DNA of 64,000 bases. It comes from Mycobacterium decipiens. GTDB lineage: Bacteria > Actinomycetota > Actinomycetes > Mycobacteriales > Mycobacteriaceae. Below are positions 53,019 through 60,421 of the stretch, piece after piece (position 1 is the first letter of the stretch; each line of letters opens with the position of its first letter). The notes below the pieces were generated by a model that was given only the letters and a program-made list of their open reading frames with translations, ran no database searches and was not told the origin of the DNA. The translations under genes and the position numbers were made by a program. The DNA is taken from assembly GCF_963853665.1 (NCBI RefSeq), contig NZ_OY970459.1, positions 1,426,001-1,490,000 of the forward strand, read 5' to 3'.

Positions 53019-54470
53019 ATGAGCACCGAGCCGGACACGATCGCGGACAAGCGTGCTTCCAAGATTGCCCGCCGCATCGAGGCTGACATCGTCCGCCGCG
53101 GCTGGCGGGTCGGAGAATCGCTGGGTTCGGAGAGTGCCCTGCAACAACGCTTTGGGGTGAGTCGATCGGTGCTGCGCGAGGCCATTCGCCTGGTTGAGCA
53201 CCATCAGGTGGCCCGAATGCGTCGCGGACCCAACGGTGGGCTGTTTATCTGTGAGCCCGACGCCGGGCCCGCAACCCGCGCCGTCGTCATCTATCTCGAG
53301 TATCTGGGCACCACGATCGCTGACCTGCTCAACGCGCGTCTGGTGCTCGAGCCCTTGGCGGCCTCCCTGGCCGCGGAGCATATCGACGAAGCCGGCATCG
53401 AAAGGTTGCGAGCCGTTTTGCGCGCCGAGGAGCAGCGGCGCCCCGGTCTGCCGCCACCGCCCGAGGAGTTCCACGTCGTGCTCGCGGAGCAGTCCAAAAA
53501 CCCTGTGCTACAACTGTTTATCGATGTCGTGATGAGGCTGACCAGGCGCTACGTCGCCGCATCACGGACCGACTCCGCCGATGAAGCGGTCGACCGAGTG
53601 CACAACGAACATTCGGATATTGTCGCGGCGGTCACCGCGGGTGATTCCGCGCGGGCCAAAACCCTAACCGAGCGACACGTTGAGGCGGTGACCGCCTGGC
53701 TGCAGCAGCACCGGCGCGACGATGCGGCGGCCCGAAGCGGGGGACGGGAGCCGCGCCGGGCGCAACGGCTCATCCTCGACGCGCCTCGCGGCAAGCTCGC
53801 TGAGGTGTTGGCCGCCACCATCGGCGACGATATCGCCGCCAGCGGCTGGCAGGTCGGGTCGGTCTTCGGGACGGAGACGGCGCTGCTGGAACGCTATCGA
53901 GTGAGCCGCGCGGTGCTTCGAGAAGCGGTGCGGCTGCTCGAGTATCACGCGATCGCGCATATGCGCCGCGGCCCCGGCGGCGGCTTGGTCGTCACCACAC
54001 CCCAGGCGCAGGCCAGCATTGACACCATCGCGCTTTACCTGCAGTACCGCAAGCCGAGCCGCGAAGATTTGCGGTGCGTCCGGGATGCCATCGAGATCGA
54101 CAATGTCGCAAAGGTTGTCAAACGCCGCAGCGAACCCGAGGTGGCGGCCTTCCTCGACACGCTGGGTCGGCCGAGGTTCGACGACGCTGCCGACGATGTG
54201 CGCACGGCCGCAGTGGAGGAGTTTCGGTTTCACGTTGGGTTGGCGCGACTGGCCGGCAATGCGCTGCTGGACCTGTTCCTCCGGATACTCGTCGAGTTGT
54301 TCCGCCGGCACCTGTCTAGCACCGAGCAGGCGCTGCCGACGTGGAGCGACGTCGTCGCCGTCGACCACGCCCACGCGCGGATCCTCGAGGCGATCGGCTC
54401 CGGCGACGACAGCCTGGCCCGCTTCCGCACCCGTCGCCATCTGGACGCCGCCGCTTCCTGGTGGCTGTAA
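53019..54470 (+). CDS. Tandemly duplicated GntR/FadR-type regulator (Rv3060c-like)
   Basis: A 483-residue protein with two complete FadR-type modules. First winged helix about 10-80 (RWVGESLGSE-like entry, FGVSRSVLREAIRLVEHHQVARMRRGPNGGLFI), FCD ligand domain about 90-235; second winged helix about 260-330 (YRVSRAVLREAVRLLEYHAIAHMRRGPGGGLVV) and second FCD. One chain could act like an intramolecular dimer. It matches Rv3060c (about 490). ATG at 53019 lies after TCCCTCCA. The stop of the thiolase-like gene is 10 bases upstream, so it is co-transcribed; it probably controls the fadE22-thiolase cluster. Confidence 0.92.
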   Translation: MSTEPDTIADKRASKIARRIEADIVRRGWRVGESLGSESALQQRFGVSRSVLREAIRLVEHHQVARMRRGPNGGLFICEPDAGPATRAVVIYLEYLGTTIADLLNARLVLEPLAASLAAEHIDEAGIERLRAVLRAEEQRRPGLPPPPEEFHVVLAEQSKNPVLQLFIDVVMRLTRRYVAASRTDSADEAVDRVHNEHSDIVAAVTAGDSARAKTLTERHVEAVTAWLQQHRRDDAAARSGGREPRRAQRLILDAPRGKLAEVLAATIGDDIAASGWQVGSVFGTETALLERYRVSRAVLREAVRLLEYHAIAHMRRGPGGGLVVTTPQAQASIDTIALYLQYRKPSREDLRCVRDAIEIDNVAKVVKRRSEPEVAAFLDTLGRPRFDDAADDVRTAAVEEFRFHVGLARLAGNALLDLFLRILVELFRRHLSSTEQALPTWSDVVAVDHAHARILEAIGSGDDSLARFRTRRHLDAAASWWL

Positions 54471-54596
54471 GCACCGCATTCGGCATCAATGTTGGGCAAT
54501 GTGCGCATATCGGGGGCCGGCACGGGGTATGCGGGTACTAACCGCGGCCGGTCCCGTGGCGGTGCCGGCGGAGTGACCAATTGCGGGAGCGGGCAG

Positions 54597-55568
54597 ATGA
54601 CCACGAGCACGGCAACCGAGCAACGAGACTTCCTACATTCCGCGGTGTTCTATCACTCCCAGCGGGAGTATCGGGACTTCGTGGTGCGCTTCGTGGTCGA
54701 GGGCTTGGCGATGGACGAACCGGTGCTGGTCGCGGTACCCGCCGCCAGGCTGGCTTCGCTGCTTGCGGATTTGCGTGACGCGTCCGCGGGGTCTACCGCC
54801 GAATTGCGGATGGCCGACATGACCGAGGTCGGCCGAAACCCGAGTCGGTTTCTGGCTATCGAAAGCTCCTTCGTCGCGAAGTACCCCGATCGACGGGTGC
54901 GGATTGTCAGCGAACTCGTCTGGCCCGGGCGCACCGCGGATGAGTGTCTGGCCTGCGTGCAGCATGAGGCGTTGGTGAACACGGCGTTGGCAAACCAGAG
55001 CGTGAGCGGGTTGTGCCTCTATGACGCAAGCCGGCTGGAGGAGGATGTTCTCGCGGCCGCCCGCAACACTCATCCCTTGTTGTGGAAGTGCGGTTCGGCC
55101 TACCGTAACTCGGAGTACGCGCCGGAGGACACGCTGGCGCGGTGCAACCAGCCGTTGCCCCCTAATGCGGGCGCCGTCACGTATACGGTGCGCAACAGCG
55201 CGGACCTGCGTCCCGCGCGGTCGTTCGCCGTCGACTACGCCGGCTGGGTTGGTCTATCGCGGGATGGCATCGAGAGTCTGCAGGTGATCGCCAACGAGCT
55301 GGCGACCAACAGCTTGCAGTACACCGGTGGCGCCTGCCGGCTGGCCTTTTGGCGGCACGATGATCATCTGGTCTGCGAGGCGCGCGACGGTGGATGCCTC
55401 GATGATCCATTGGCCGGACGCCGGCTGCCGGGCGCTGCCGGCAACGCCAGCCGCGGACTCTTTCTGGTCAACGCGATGGCCGATCTGGTACGCAGTCACA
55501 CCACGGCAAGCGGCACGACCATCCAGGCATACGTTCGGCTTGATCGGTGGCATGGTCCGACCGGGTAG
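54597..55568 (+). CDS. RsbA-like anti-sigma regulator with MEDS and HATPase domains
   Basis: A 323-residue protein. The N-terminal about 170 residues are a MEDS domain (HSAVFYHSQREYRDFVVRFVVEGLAMDEPVLVAVP...SELVWPGRT..EC), and the C-terminal part (about 200-320) is a GHKL ATPase (LQVIANELATNSLQYTGG N-box, GGCLDDPL, ASRGLFLVNAMADLV G-box), as in anti-sigma kinases of the RsbW/RsbA type. It should bind or phosphorylate a sigma-factor antagonist; no such partner gene is adjacent. GGGAG lies near the ATG at 54597. Convergent with the first small lipoprotein gene, 5 bases apart. Confidence 0.85.
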   Translation: MTTSTATEQRDFLHSAVFYHSQREYRDFVVRFVVEGLAMDEPVLVAVPAARLASLLADLRDASAGSTAELRMADMTEVGRNPSRFLAIESSFVAKYPDRRVRIVSELVWPGRTADECLACVQHEALVNTALANQSVSGLCLYDASRLEEDVLAAARNTHPLLWKCGSAYRNSEYAPEDTLARCNQPLPPNAGAVTYTVRNSADLRPARSFAVDYAGWVGLSRDGIESLQVIANELATNSLQYTGGACRLAFWRHDDHLVCEARDGGCLDDPLAGRRLPGAAGNASRGLFLVNAMADLVRSHTTASGTTIQAYVRLDRWHGPTG

Positions 55569-55572
55569 CTGG

Positions 55573-55743
55573 TCAGCATTCTGTTATGACGCCGCATCCG
55601 TCCGGGGGCGGGGGCGGGGGCGGCATCCCCGGGTCGGGCATCCACTCGGTGGCGCAGCCCGCTGCTAGCAGCGCGAATACCGCGGCCAGTACCGCGACCA
55701 TTGTCTGAAACGCCCGCATTCCCTTGATTTTCGTCGCGCTCAT
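55573..55743 (-). CDS. Small lipoprotein 1, 56 residues
   Basis: Translation gives MSATKIKGMRAFQTMVAVLA followed by AVFALLAAGC, a signal peptide with lipobox LAAGC (Cys30), then a Pro-rich mature part of 27 residues with two more cysteines (DGCGVITEC). GAAAGGCG lies 6 bases before the ATG. It is one of three adjacent minus-strand genes with the same plan. The mature chain is too short for a known fold. Confidence 0.72.
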   Translation of the reverse strand: MSATKIKGMRAFQTMVAVLAAVFALLAAGCATEWMPDPGMPPPPPPPDGCGVITEC

Positions 55744-55856
55744 CGATTGCGCCTTTCGTTGCTGGGCACCCGTAGTCGGTGCTTACCACACCGTCAATAG
55801 ATGCTATCGCCATGGCTGAGTGCGCCGAGGCTTTTTGCACTTTGTGCGGCGAGGAC
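55649..55856. repeat. 208-base direct repeat, copy 1
   Basis: Nearly identical to 56301-56509. It holds the 5' part and promoter of small lipoprotein gene 1. A -35 (TTGACG, minus strand, 55797-55792) and -10-like TACGGG (55774-55769), 17 bases apart, are common to both copies. Confidence 0.85.
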
Positions 55857-55929
55857 GGCGAATGCGACCCGGTCCAGGTGCGCAGTCGCACGGCCTCGTT
55901 TGGACCCGATCGGCATTCCAAGGCCAGGC

Positions 55930-56070
55930 CTACCGCCTTAACTGCTGCTCCGGGACGGGTGGCGCGGGCATTTGGGTAGAGCAGCCCACCGCTATCAGTG
56001 CGAAAGCGGCGACTATTGTCGCGCCCAGCAATTGCACTGCCCGCATCCTTGTGTTGCGTTTCGCGACCAT
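55930..56070 (-). CDS. Small lipoprotein 2, 46 residues
   Basis: Translation MVAKRNTRMRAVQLLGATIV then AAFALIAVGC gives a lipobox at Cys30, at the same place as its two neighbours, although the DNA is diverged. The mature part is only 17 residues (STQMPAPPVPEQQLRR). A GAAAGGCAG ribosome site lies 5 bases before the ATG. Its survival between two copies of a younger repeat argues that the gene family is real. Confidence 0.65.
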   Translation of the reverse strand: MVAKRNTRMRAVQLLGATIVAAFALIAVGCSTQMPAPPVPEQQLRR

Positions 56071-56242
56071 CGGTGCTGCCTTTCTTGCCTATTTGTCTTG
56101 CGTTGTTGTTTTTGCAATGACCGGCGTGTGCTGGCGGTATTGCCGTGATCGCGAGCGATGCATCGACTCGCAGCGTTGGACAAGCCCCATGCCGTTGACG
56201 CCGATGTGTAGGTCGTGGGAACGCACCGGCGAGGTGGCAGAG

Positions 56243-56395
56243 CTAACCGACGCTCGCGGGAACCACTGTCAAATCCGGCGGGGTCGACGGCACGTGCTGG
56301 GTGGCGCAGCCCGCTGCTAGCACCGCGAACACCGCGGCCAGTACCGCGACCATTGTCTGAAACGCCCGCATTCCCTTGCTATTCGTCGCGCTCAT
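56243..56395 (-). CDS. Small lipoprotein 3, 50 residues
   Basis: MSATNSKGMRAFQTMVAVLA then AVFAVLAAGC is nearly identical to lipoprotein 1 up to the lipobox Cys30, but the mature tail differs completely (ATQHVPSTPPDLTVVPASVG). The 5' part lies in the second 208-base repeat. So only the promoter and signal peptide are duplicated while the tail varies. GAAAGGCG precedes the ATG. Confidence 0.72.
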   Translation of the reverse strand: MSATNSKGMRAFQTMVAVLAAVFAVLAAGCATQHVPSTPPDLTVVPASVG

Positions 56396-56509
56396 CGATT
56401 GCGCCTTTCGTTGCTGGGCACACCCGTAGTCGGTGCTTACCACACCGTCAATAGATGCTATCGCCATGGCCCAGTGCGCCGAGGCCTTTTGCGCTTTGCG
56501 CGCGAGGAC
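56301..56509. repeat. 208-base direct repeat, copy 2
   Basis: Second copy of the repeat at 55649-55856, offset by about 652 bases. It holds the start and promoter of small lipoprotein gene 3; -35 at 56451-56446 and -10-like at 56428-56423 on the minus strand. Confidence 0.85.
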
Positions 56510-56580
56510 CCGATCTCGATGAGCGAAGGTGGGTCCTGACCAAAGCGAAACGAACTTGCGCTACCGATCCACGGCGTCTA

Positions 56581-56643
56581 ATGTCACGGCTCGTGCGTCT
56601 TCTTGAGCGTGCCGTAGTAGCCAGCACCCGCAGCGGGGTCTGA
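56581..56643 (+). CDS. Branched-chain amino acid attenuator leader peptide
   Basis: A 20-codon frame reading MSRLVRLLERAVVASTRSGV before TGA. Seven residues are Leu or Val, including two adjacent pairs (Leu7-Leu8 and Val12-Val13). It ends at the base of alternative hairpins, 75 bases before the LeuA-domain gene. This is the form of an attenuator peptide whose ribosome stalls when charged leucine or valine tRNA is scarce. Confidence 0.7.
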   Translation: MSRLVRLLERAVVASTRSGV

Positions 56644-56681
56644 TCCAGACCGACCCCCCGCTGTGGGTCGGAAGCTACTAC
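56614..56681 (+). promoter_or_regulatory. Transcription attenuator with alternative hairpins
   Basis: Competing pairings: GTAGTAGC (56614-56621, the Val-Val codons) with GCTACTAC (56674-56681); CCCGCAGCGGGG (56627-56638) with CCCCGCTGTGGG (56656-56667); and a terminator-like CCGACCC (56650-56656) with GGGTCGG (56665-56671). The pairing of leader-peptide codons with downstream sequence is the logic of amino-acid attenuation. No long T-run follows, as is common in actinobacteria. Confidence 0.7.
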
Positions 56682-56717
56682 CGTCGGTCGCTCCACTGAC
56701 CAAAGAAGACGGGCACA

Positions 56718-57245
56718 ATGACAACTCCCGCTCGGGATCCCTCCCCGAATCTGGAACTGCGCCCCGGCTCGGCGCGCCACTGTATCGCCAACGCGTGGTT
56801 CGGAGATCAATTCGGTGCCGCGTTGCCACGCGGTCTGCGCGAGCGGGCCAACGCGATGTCGTGGGAGAGCTTCGTCGCCACCTACGGCCACACCGCCGGC
56901 CCAGTGCGGCTGGGGCACTGGGCCTGCACCGACGCGGAGCGGCCTGTCGGGCGATTAGGCCCGCAGGCCCGCAATTTCCGGGCCATGATCGCCGCGGGTG
57001 ATCACATCAGCACGTCGACCGCCGCCGCTAGCGGGCCGATCGCCGCGCTAACCGCGATGCTGCACGACCGCGGGATCATGGTGGAAACACTGAAGTTCCA
57101 TCAGTTGCGATCAGGCGGGCGCACGGCCACCTTCATATACGGCACTAACGGATTTCGCGCGGAGTGGGCGATGGGCTGGTCGGCCGATCCCACCCAGTCG
57201 GCGTTGCGCGCGGTGATCGCGTGCGCCAACCGGCTGATCGCCTGA
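56718..57245 (+). CDS. Stand-alone LeuA-type allosteric domain protein
   Basis: A 175-residue protein lacking the catalytic TIM barrel of 2-isopropylmalate synthase. MSWESFVATYGHTAGPVRLGHW resembles the linker before the LeuA regulatory domain; GDHISTSTAAASGPIAALTAMLHDRGIMVETLKFHQLRSGGRTATFIY matches the leucine-binding domain pattern (GxGPxAAxxxxLxDxGxxV), and the end SALRAVIACANRLIA parallels LeuA's SLRAVVSAVNR. It could bind leucine or form mixed complexes with LeuA. Control by a Leu/Val leader peptide supports a link to branched-chain amino acid supply. Whether it inhibits, senses or does something else is unknown. Confidence 0.75.
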   Translation: MTTPARDPSPNLELRPGSARHCIANAWFGDQFGAALPRGLRERANAMSWESFVATYGHTAGPVRLGHWACTDAERPVGRLGPQARNFRAMIAAGDHISTSTAAASGPIAALTAMLHDRGIMVETLKFHQLRSGGRTATFIYGTNGFRAEWAMGWSADPTQSALRAVIACANRLIA

Positions 57246-57268
57246 ATCCGCCGAGCCGAAGCGGGGCG

Positions 57269-58747
57269 TTATCTGGGGCACAGCAGGATCGGCATCCCGT
57301 CCATCGGGACCGGCATGCCGCTGTAGTCCCAGCGGGGCTGGTAGCCGGGACGGGAAAGCTGCAGCCGGTAGCGGCGCAGCAACCGGTGCAGGATCGTCTT
57401 GATCTCCAACTGGCCGAACACCATCCCGATGCATTTGTGCGCGCCGCCGCCGAACGGCGTGAACGCGTAGCGGTGCCGCTTGTGCTCATTGCGCGGCTCG
57501 GTGAACCGTTCCGGGTCGAAGTTCAGCGGGTCCGTCCAGATTTCCGGTAGGCGATGATTCATCCCGGGATACGCGACGACGTTGGTGCCCTTGGGTAGGT
57601 AGTAGCCCAGCAATTCGGTGTCACGCACCGTCTGCCGCATCGCCCACTGCACGGGTGTTGTCAACCGGATCGACTCGTTCATCACCAGGTCCAGCGACTC
57701 CAGCCGCTCCAGCGATTCGATGTCCAGCGGGCCGTCGCCGAGGCGGTCCGATTCGTCGCGGCAGCGCTGCTGCCACTGCGGGTGGGCGGCCAGCTGGTAG
57801 GCCATCGTGGTGGCCGTCGACGTCGACGTGTCGTGGGCGGCCATCATCAAGAAGATCATGTGATTGACGATGTCGTCGTCGGAGAACCGGTTGCCGTCCT
57901 CGTCTTCGGTCTGGCACAACACCGTCAGCAGGTCGTTGCCTTCCTGGCCGCGGCACTCCTTGACCCGGGCGGCGAAGTAGTTCTCCAGCAGTTCTCGTGC
58001 CCGCAGTCCTCGCCACCAGGTGAACGGCGGCACCCTGGCGCGGATCACCGCGTTGCCGGCACGGGTGGTGATCGTGAAGGCCTTGTTCACCTTGGTGACC
58101 AGCTCGTGGTCGGTGCCGGGCTGGTGGCCCATGAACACCATCGAGGCGATGTCAAGCGTGAGCTCCTTCATTGCCGGATAGAGAAGGAAGCGCGCGTCGT
58201 TGATCACCCAGTCGTCGGCGACCACCTGCGACACGACCTTGTCCATCTGCTCCACATAGCCGACCAGCCGGGACCGGACGAACGCCTCTTGCATGATCCG
58301 CCGATGGAACATGTGCTCTTCGAAGTCGAGCAACATCAGCCCGCGGCGAAAGAACGGTCCGATCACCGGGACCCAGCCCTGCTGCGAGTAGTCCTTGTTG
58401 CGGTTGGAGTAGATGATCTGCGCCGCGTCCGGGCCTAGCGCCGCAACGGCCGGCAGAATCGGCGAGTCCCCGAAGATGACCGGACCCTTGGTCTTGTACA
58501 GGAACATCAGATAGTCCGGTCCGCCGCGCAACATCTCGATCATGTGGCCAAGAATCGGCAGCCCTGCGTCACCAACGACCGGCTTCAGCCCACTGCCCGG
58601 CGGCGGCTCGGCCAGCTTCCGCTCCGGGAATTCAGTGTTCAGCAGCTTGCGTTCGACAAGACCCATGCCGGGAAAGTTGTTGAACGACGGCGTGAAGCGA
58701 CGCTTGGCTTGGTCGAACAAATATGCCGGGGGACTGATCGTCGCCAT
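57269..58747 (-). CDS. cyp136: Cytochrome P450 CYP136
   Basis: A 492-residue P450, equal to Rv3059. I-helix MMAAHDTSTSTATTMAYQLA, ExxR as ESIR, and heme motif FGGGAHKCIG with Cys439. The N-terminus is not a membrane anchor. Its family resembles CYP51/eukaryotic-like P450s; the substrate is not established. ATG at 58747. It diverges from a TetR gene across 114 bases with two perfect inverted repeats. Confidence 0.95.
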   Translation of the reverse strand: MATISPPAYLFDQAKRRFTPSFNNFPGMGLVERKLLNTEFPERKLAEPPPGSGLKPVVGDAGLPILGHMIEMLRGGPDYLMFLYKTKGPVIFGDSPILPAVAALGPDAAQIIYSNRNKDYSQQGWVPVIGPFFRRGLMLLDFEEHMFHRRIMQEAFVRSRLVGYVEQMDKVVSQVVADDWVINDARFLLYPAMKELTLDIASMVFMGHQPGTDHELVTKVNKAFTITTRAGNAVIRARVPPFTWWRGLRARELLENYFAARVKECRGQEGNDLLTVLCQTEDEDGNRFSDDDIVNHMIFLMMAAHDTSTSTATTMAYQLAAHPQWQQRCRDESDRLGDGPLDIESLERLESLDLVMNESIRLTTPVQWAMRQTVRDTELLGYYLPKGTNVVAYPGMNHRLPEIWTDPLNFDPERFTEPRNEHKRHRYAFTPFGGGAHKCIGMVFGQLEIKTILHRLLRRYRLQLSRPGYQPRWDYSGMPVPMDGMPILLCPR

Positions 58748-58758
58748 TGACGCTCCTT

Positions 58759-58785
58759 ATAGGTGGCAGCATCACTGCCACCTAT
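58759..58785. promoter_or_regulatory. Operator-like inverted repeat 1 between cyp136 and tetR
   Basis: ATAGGTGGCAG (58759-58769) and CTGCCACCTAT (58775-58785) are perfect 11-base arms around a 5-base centre, 12 bases upstream of the cyp136 start codon. Confidence 0.75.
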
Positions 58786-58793
58786 CCTTCGGG

Positions 58794-58817
58794 CAAACTT
58801 GACGGCTGTCAAGTTTG
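58794..58817. promoter_or_regulatory. Operator-like inverted repeat 2 between cyp136 and tetR
   Basis: CAAACTTGAC (58794-58803) and GTCAAGTTTG (58808-58817) are perfect 10-base arms around GGCT, in the TetR promoter region. Its sequence is unrelated to repeat 1, so the two may bind different proteins. Confidence 0.75.
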
Positions 58818-58861
58818 TCGTTTTCGGACGCCGTGGTGCAAGGTCAGGGGGTGATCAAAAG

Positions 58862-59509
58862 GTGAACGGCCAACCCGCAGACGAGAAGCAGGGTGCGCCG
58901 CCGATCCGACGGCGTGGTGACAAACAACGACAAGCGATCCTGCAGGCCGTACGTGAACTGGTGCAGGAGCGACCGTTTGCGGAGCTATCGGTCAGCACCA
59001 TCAGTCTCCGGGCCGGGGTAGCCCGCTCCGGTTTCTACTTCTACTTCGATTCCAAGTACGCGGTGCTCGCCCAGATCCTGGCCGAGGCGGCTGAAGAACT
59101 AGAAGAACGCACGCACTATTTCGCCCCCCGTCAGCCGGGTGAGTCGCCGGAGCAGTTCGCCAAGCGGATGGTCGGCAGTGCCGCCGCCGTCTACGCGCAC
59201 AACGACCCGGTGATGAACGCCTGTAATGCGGCACGCCACAGCGATATTGAGATCCGCGACATTCTCGATCAGCAGTTCGAAGTGGTGCTGCGCCAGATTG
59301 TGGGTGTCATCGAGGCCGAAGTGAAGGCCGGAACCGCCCATCCGATCAGCGACGACCTCCCAACGCTGATTCGCACCCTGGCGGCCACCACCGCGTTGGG
59401 GCTGACCGGCGACCCCTTGCTTGCCGGCCGTGACAGTGACCTAAAGCGCCGGGTTCGGGTGCTCGAACAAATGTGGCTCAACGCGCTTTGGGGCGGCAAG
59501 GCCGAATAA
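58862..59509 (+). CDS. TetR-family regulator next to cyp136 (Rv3058c-like)
   Basis: A 215-residue TetR protein, near the 216 recalled for Rv3058c. Helix-turn-helix: AILQAVRELVQERPFAELSVSTISLRAGVARSGFYFYFDSKYAVLAQIL (about 25-72), with the aromatic GFYFYF recognition helix of EthR-like TetR proteins. Starts at GTG 58862; the open frame continues upstream to 58763 through the operators. It likely controls cyp136 and itself. An SDR gene follows 48 bases downstream. Confidence 0.9.
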   Translation: MNGQPADEKQGAPPIRRRGDKQRQAILQAVRELVQERPFAELSVSTISLRAGVARSGFYFYFDSKYAVLAQILAEAAEELEERTHYFAPRQPGESPEQFAKRMVGSAAAVYAHNDPVMNACNAARHSDIEIRDILDQQFEVVLRQIVGVIEAEVKAGTAHPISDDLPTLIRTLAATTALGLTGDPLLAGRDSDLKRRVRVLEQMWLNALWGGKAE

Positions 59510-59557
59510 CCAGCGCAGCGGGGCCGCCATGTCGCTACCGCCGGTATCGTCACGGCC

Positions 59558-60421
59558 ATGGCGCCGAAGGGATCCGGGCGGTACTTCGCGGGTAAGCGGT
59601 GCTTTGTCACCGGTGCGGCCAGCGGCATCGGCCGCGCGACCACCTTGCGCCTTGCCGCGCAAGGTGCCGAGCTCTATCTGACCGACCGGAACTTTGATGG
59701 ATTGGCGCAAACCGTGTCCGACGCCCGTGCGTTGGGCGCACAGGTGCCCGAGCATCGGGTTCTGGATGTCTCCGATTATGAGGATGTGGCGGCATTCGCG
59801 GCTGACATCCACGCCAGCCATCCGAGCATGGATGTCGTACTGAACATCGCCGGTGTGTCGGCCTGGGGCACGGTTGACCAGCTCACGCACGATCAGTGGA
59901 GCAGGATAATCGCGATCAATCTCATGGGGCCAATCCACGTCATCGAGACCTTCGTCCCGCCGATGGTTGCGGCCGGCCGGGGTGGGCACCTGGTCAATGT
60001 GTCCTCGGCGGCCGGGCTGGTCGGTTTGCCATGGCATGCCGCCTATAGCGCCAGCAAGTACGGATTGCGGGGACTTTCTGAGGTGCTGCGCTTCGATCTG
60101 GCCCGGCACCGCATCGGGGTATCCGTCGTGGTGCCCGGCGCGGTCAAGACCCCGCTGGTCAATACCGTCGAGATCGCCGGAGTGGACCGCGACGACCCGA
60201 GGGTCAACCGCTGGGTCGACCGGTTCAGCGGTCACGCCGTGTCCCCGGAAATAGCGGCCGAGAAAATTCTGGCCGGGGTCGCAAAAAACAGATACCTGAT
60301 CTACACGTCGGCTGACATCCGGGCGCTGTACGCGTTCAAGCGGTTTGCGTGGTGGCCATACACCCTGGTGATGCGGCGGGTCAACGTTTTCTTCACGCGC
60401 GCGCTTCGGCCCGGGCCCTAG
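59558..60421 (+). CDS. Short-chain dehydrogenase/reductase (Rv3057c-like)
   Basis: A 287-residue SDR, the length of Rv3057c. Cofactor motif TGAASGIG near residue 20, NIAG in place of NNAG, and active-site YSASKYGLRGLSEV. A C-terminal basic segment (FKRFAWWPYTLVMRRVNVFF) resembles that of membrane-associated SDRs acting on lipids. Follows the TetR gene on the same strand, and so is possibly co-regulated with cyp136. It converges with dinB with 4 bases of overlap. Confidence 0.92.
   Translation: MAPKGSGRYFAGKRCFVTGAASGIGRATTLRLAAQGAELYLTDRNFDGLAQTVSDARALGAQVPEHRVLDVSDYEDVAAFAADIHASHPSMDVVLNIAGVSAWGTVDQLTHDQWSRIIAINLMGPIHVIETFVPPMVAAGRGGHLVNVSSAAGLVGLPWHAAYSASKYGLRGLSEVLRFDLARHRIGVSVVVPGAVKTPLVNTVEIAGVDRDDPRVNRWVDRFSGHAVSPEIAAEKILAGVAKNRYLIYTSADIRALYAFKRFAWWPYTLVMRRVNVFFTRALRPGP

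Larger units (their letters stand above)
56396..56717. other. 322-base region between lipoprotein 3 and the LeuA-domain gene
   Basis: It contains the minus-strand promoter of lipoprotein 3 within the repeat copy (to 56509), then a plus-strand leader with a short peptide (56581-56643) and nested hairpins (56614-56681) listed separately. Confidence 0.7.

Noticed and set aside
55496..55921. 141-codon minus-strand frame over small lipoprotein 1
   Set aside because: It runs in another frame across the lipoprotein and the MEDS gene end; the lipobox frame with ribosome site is better supported.
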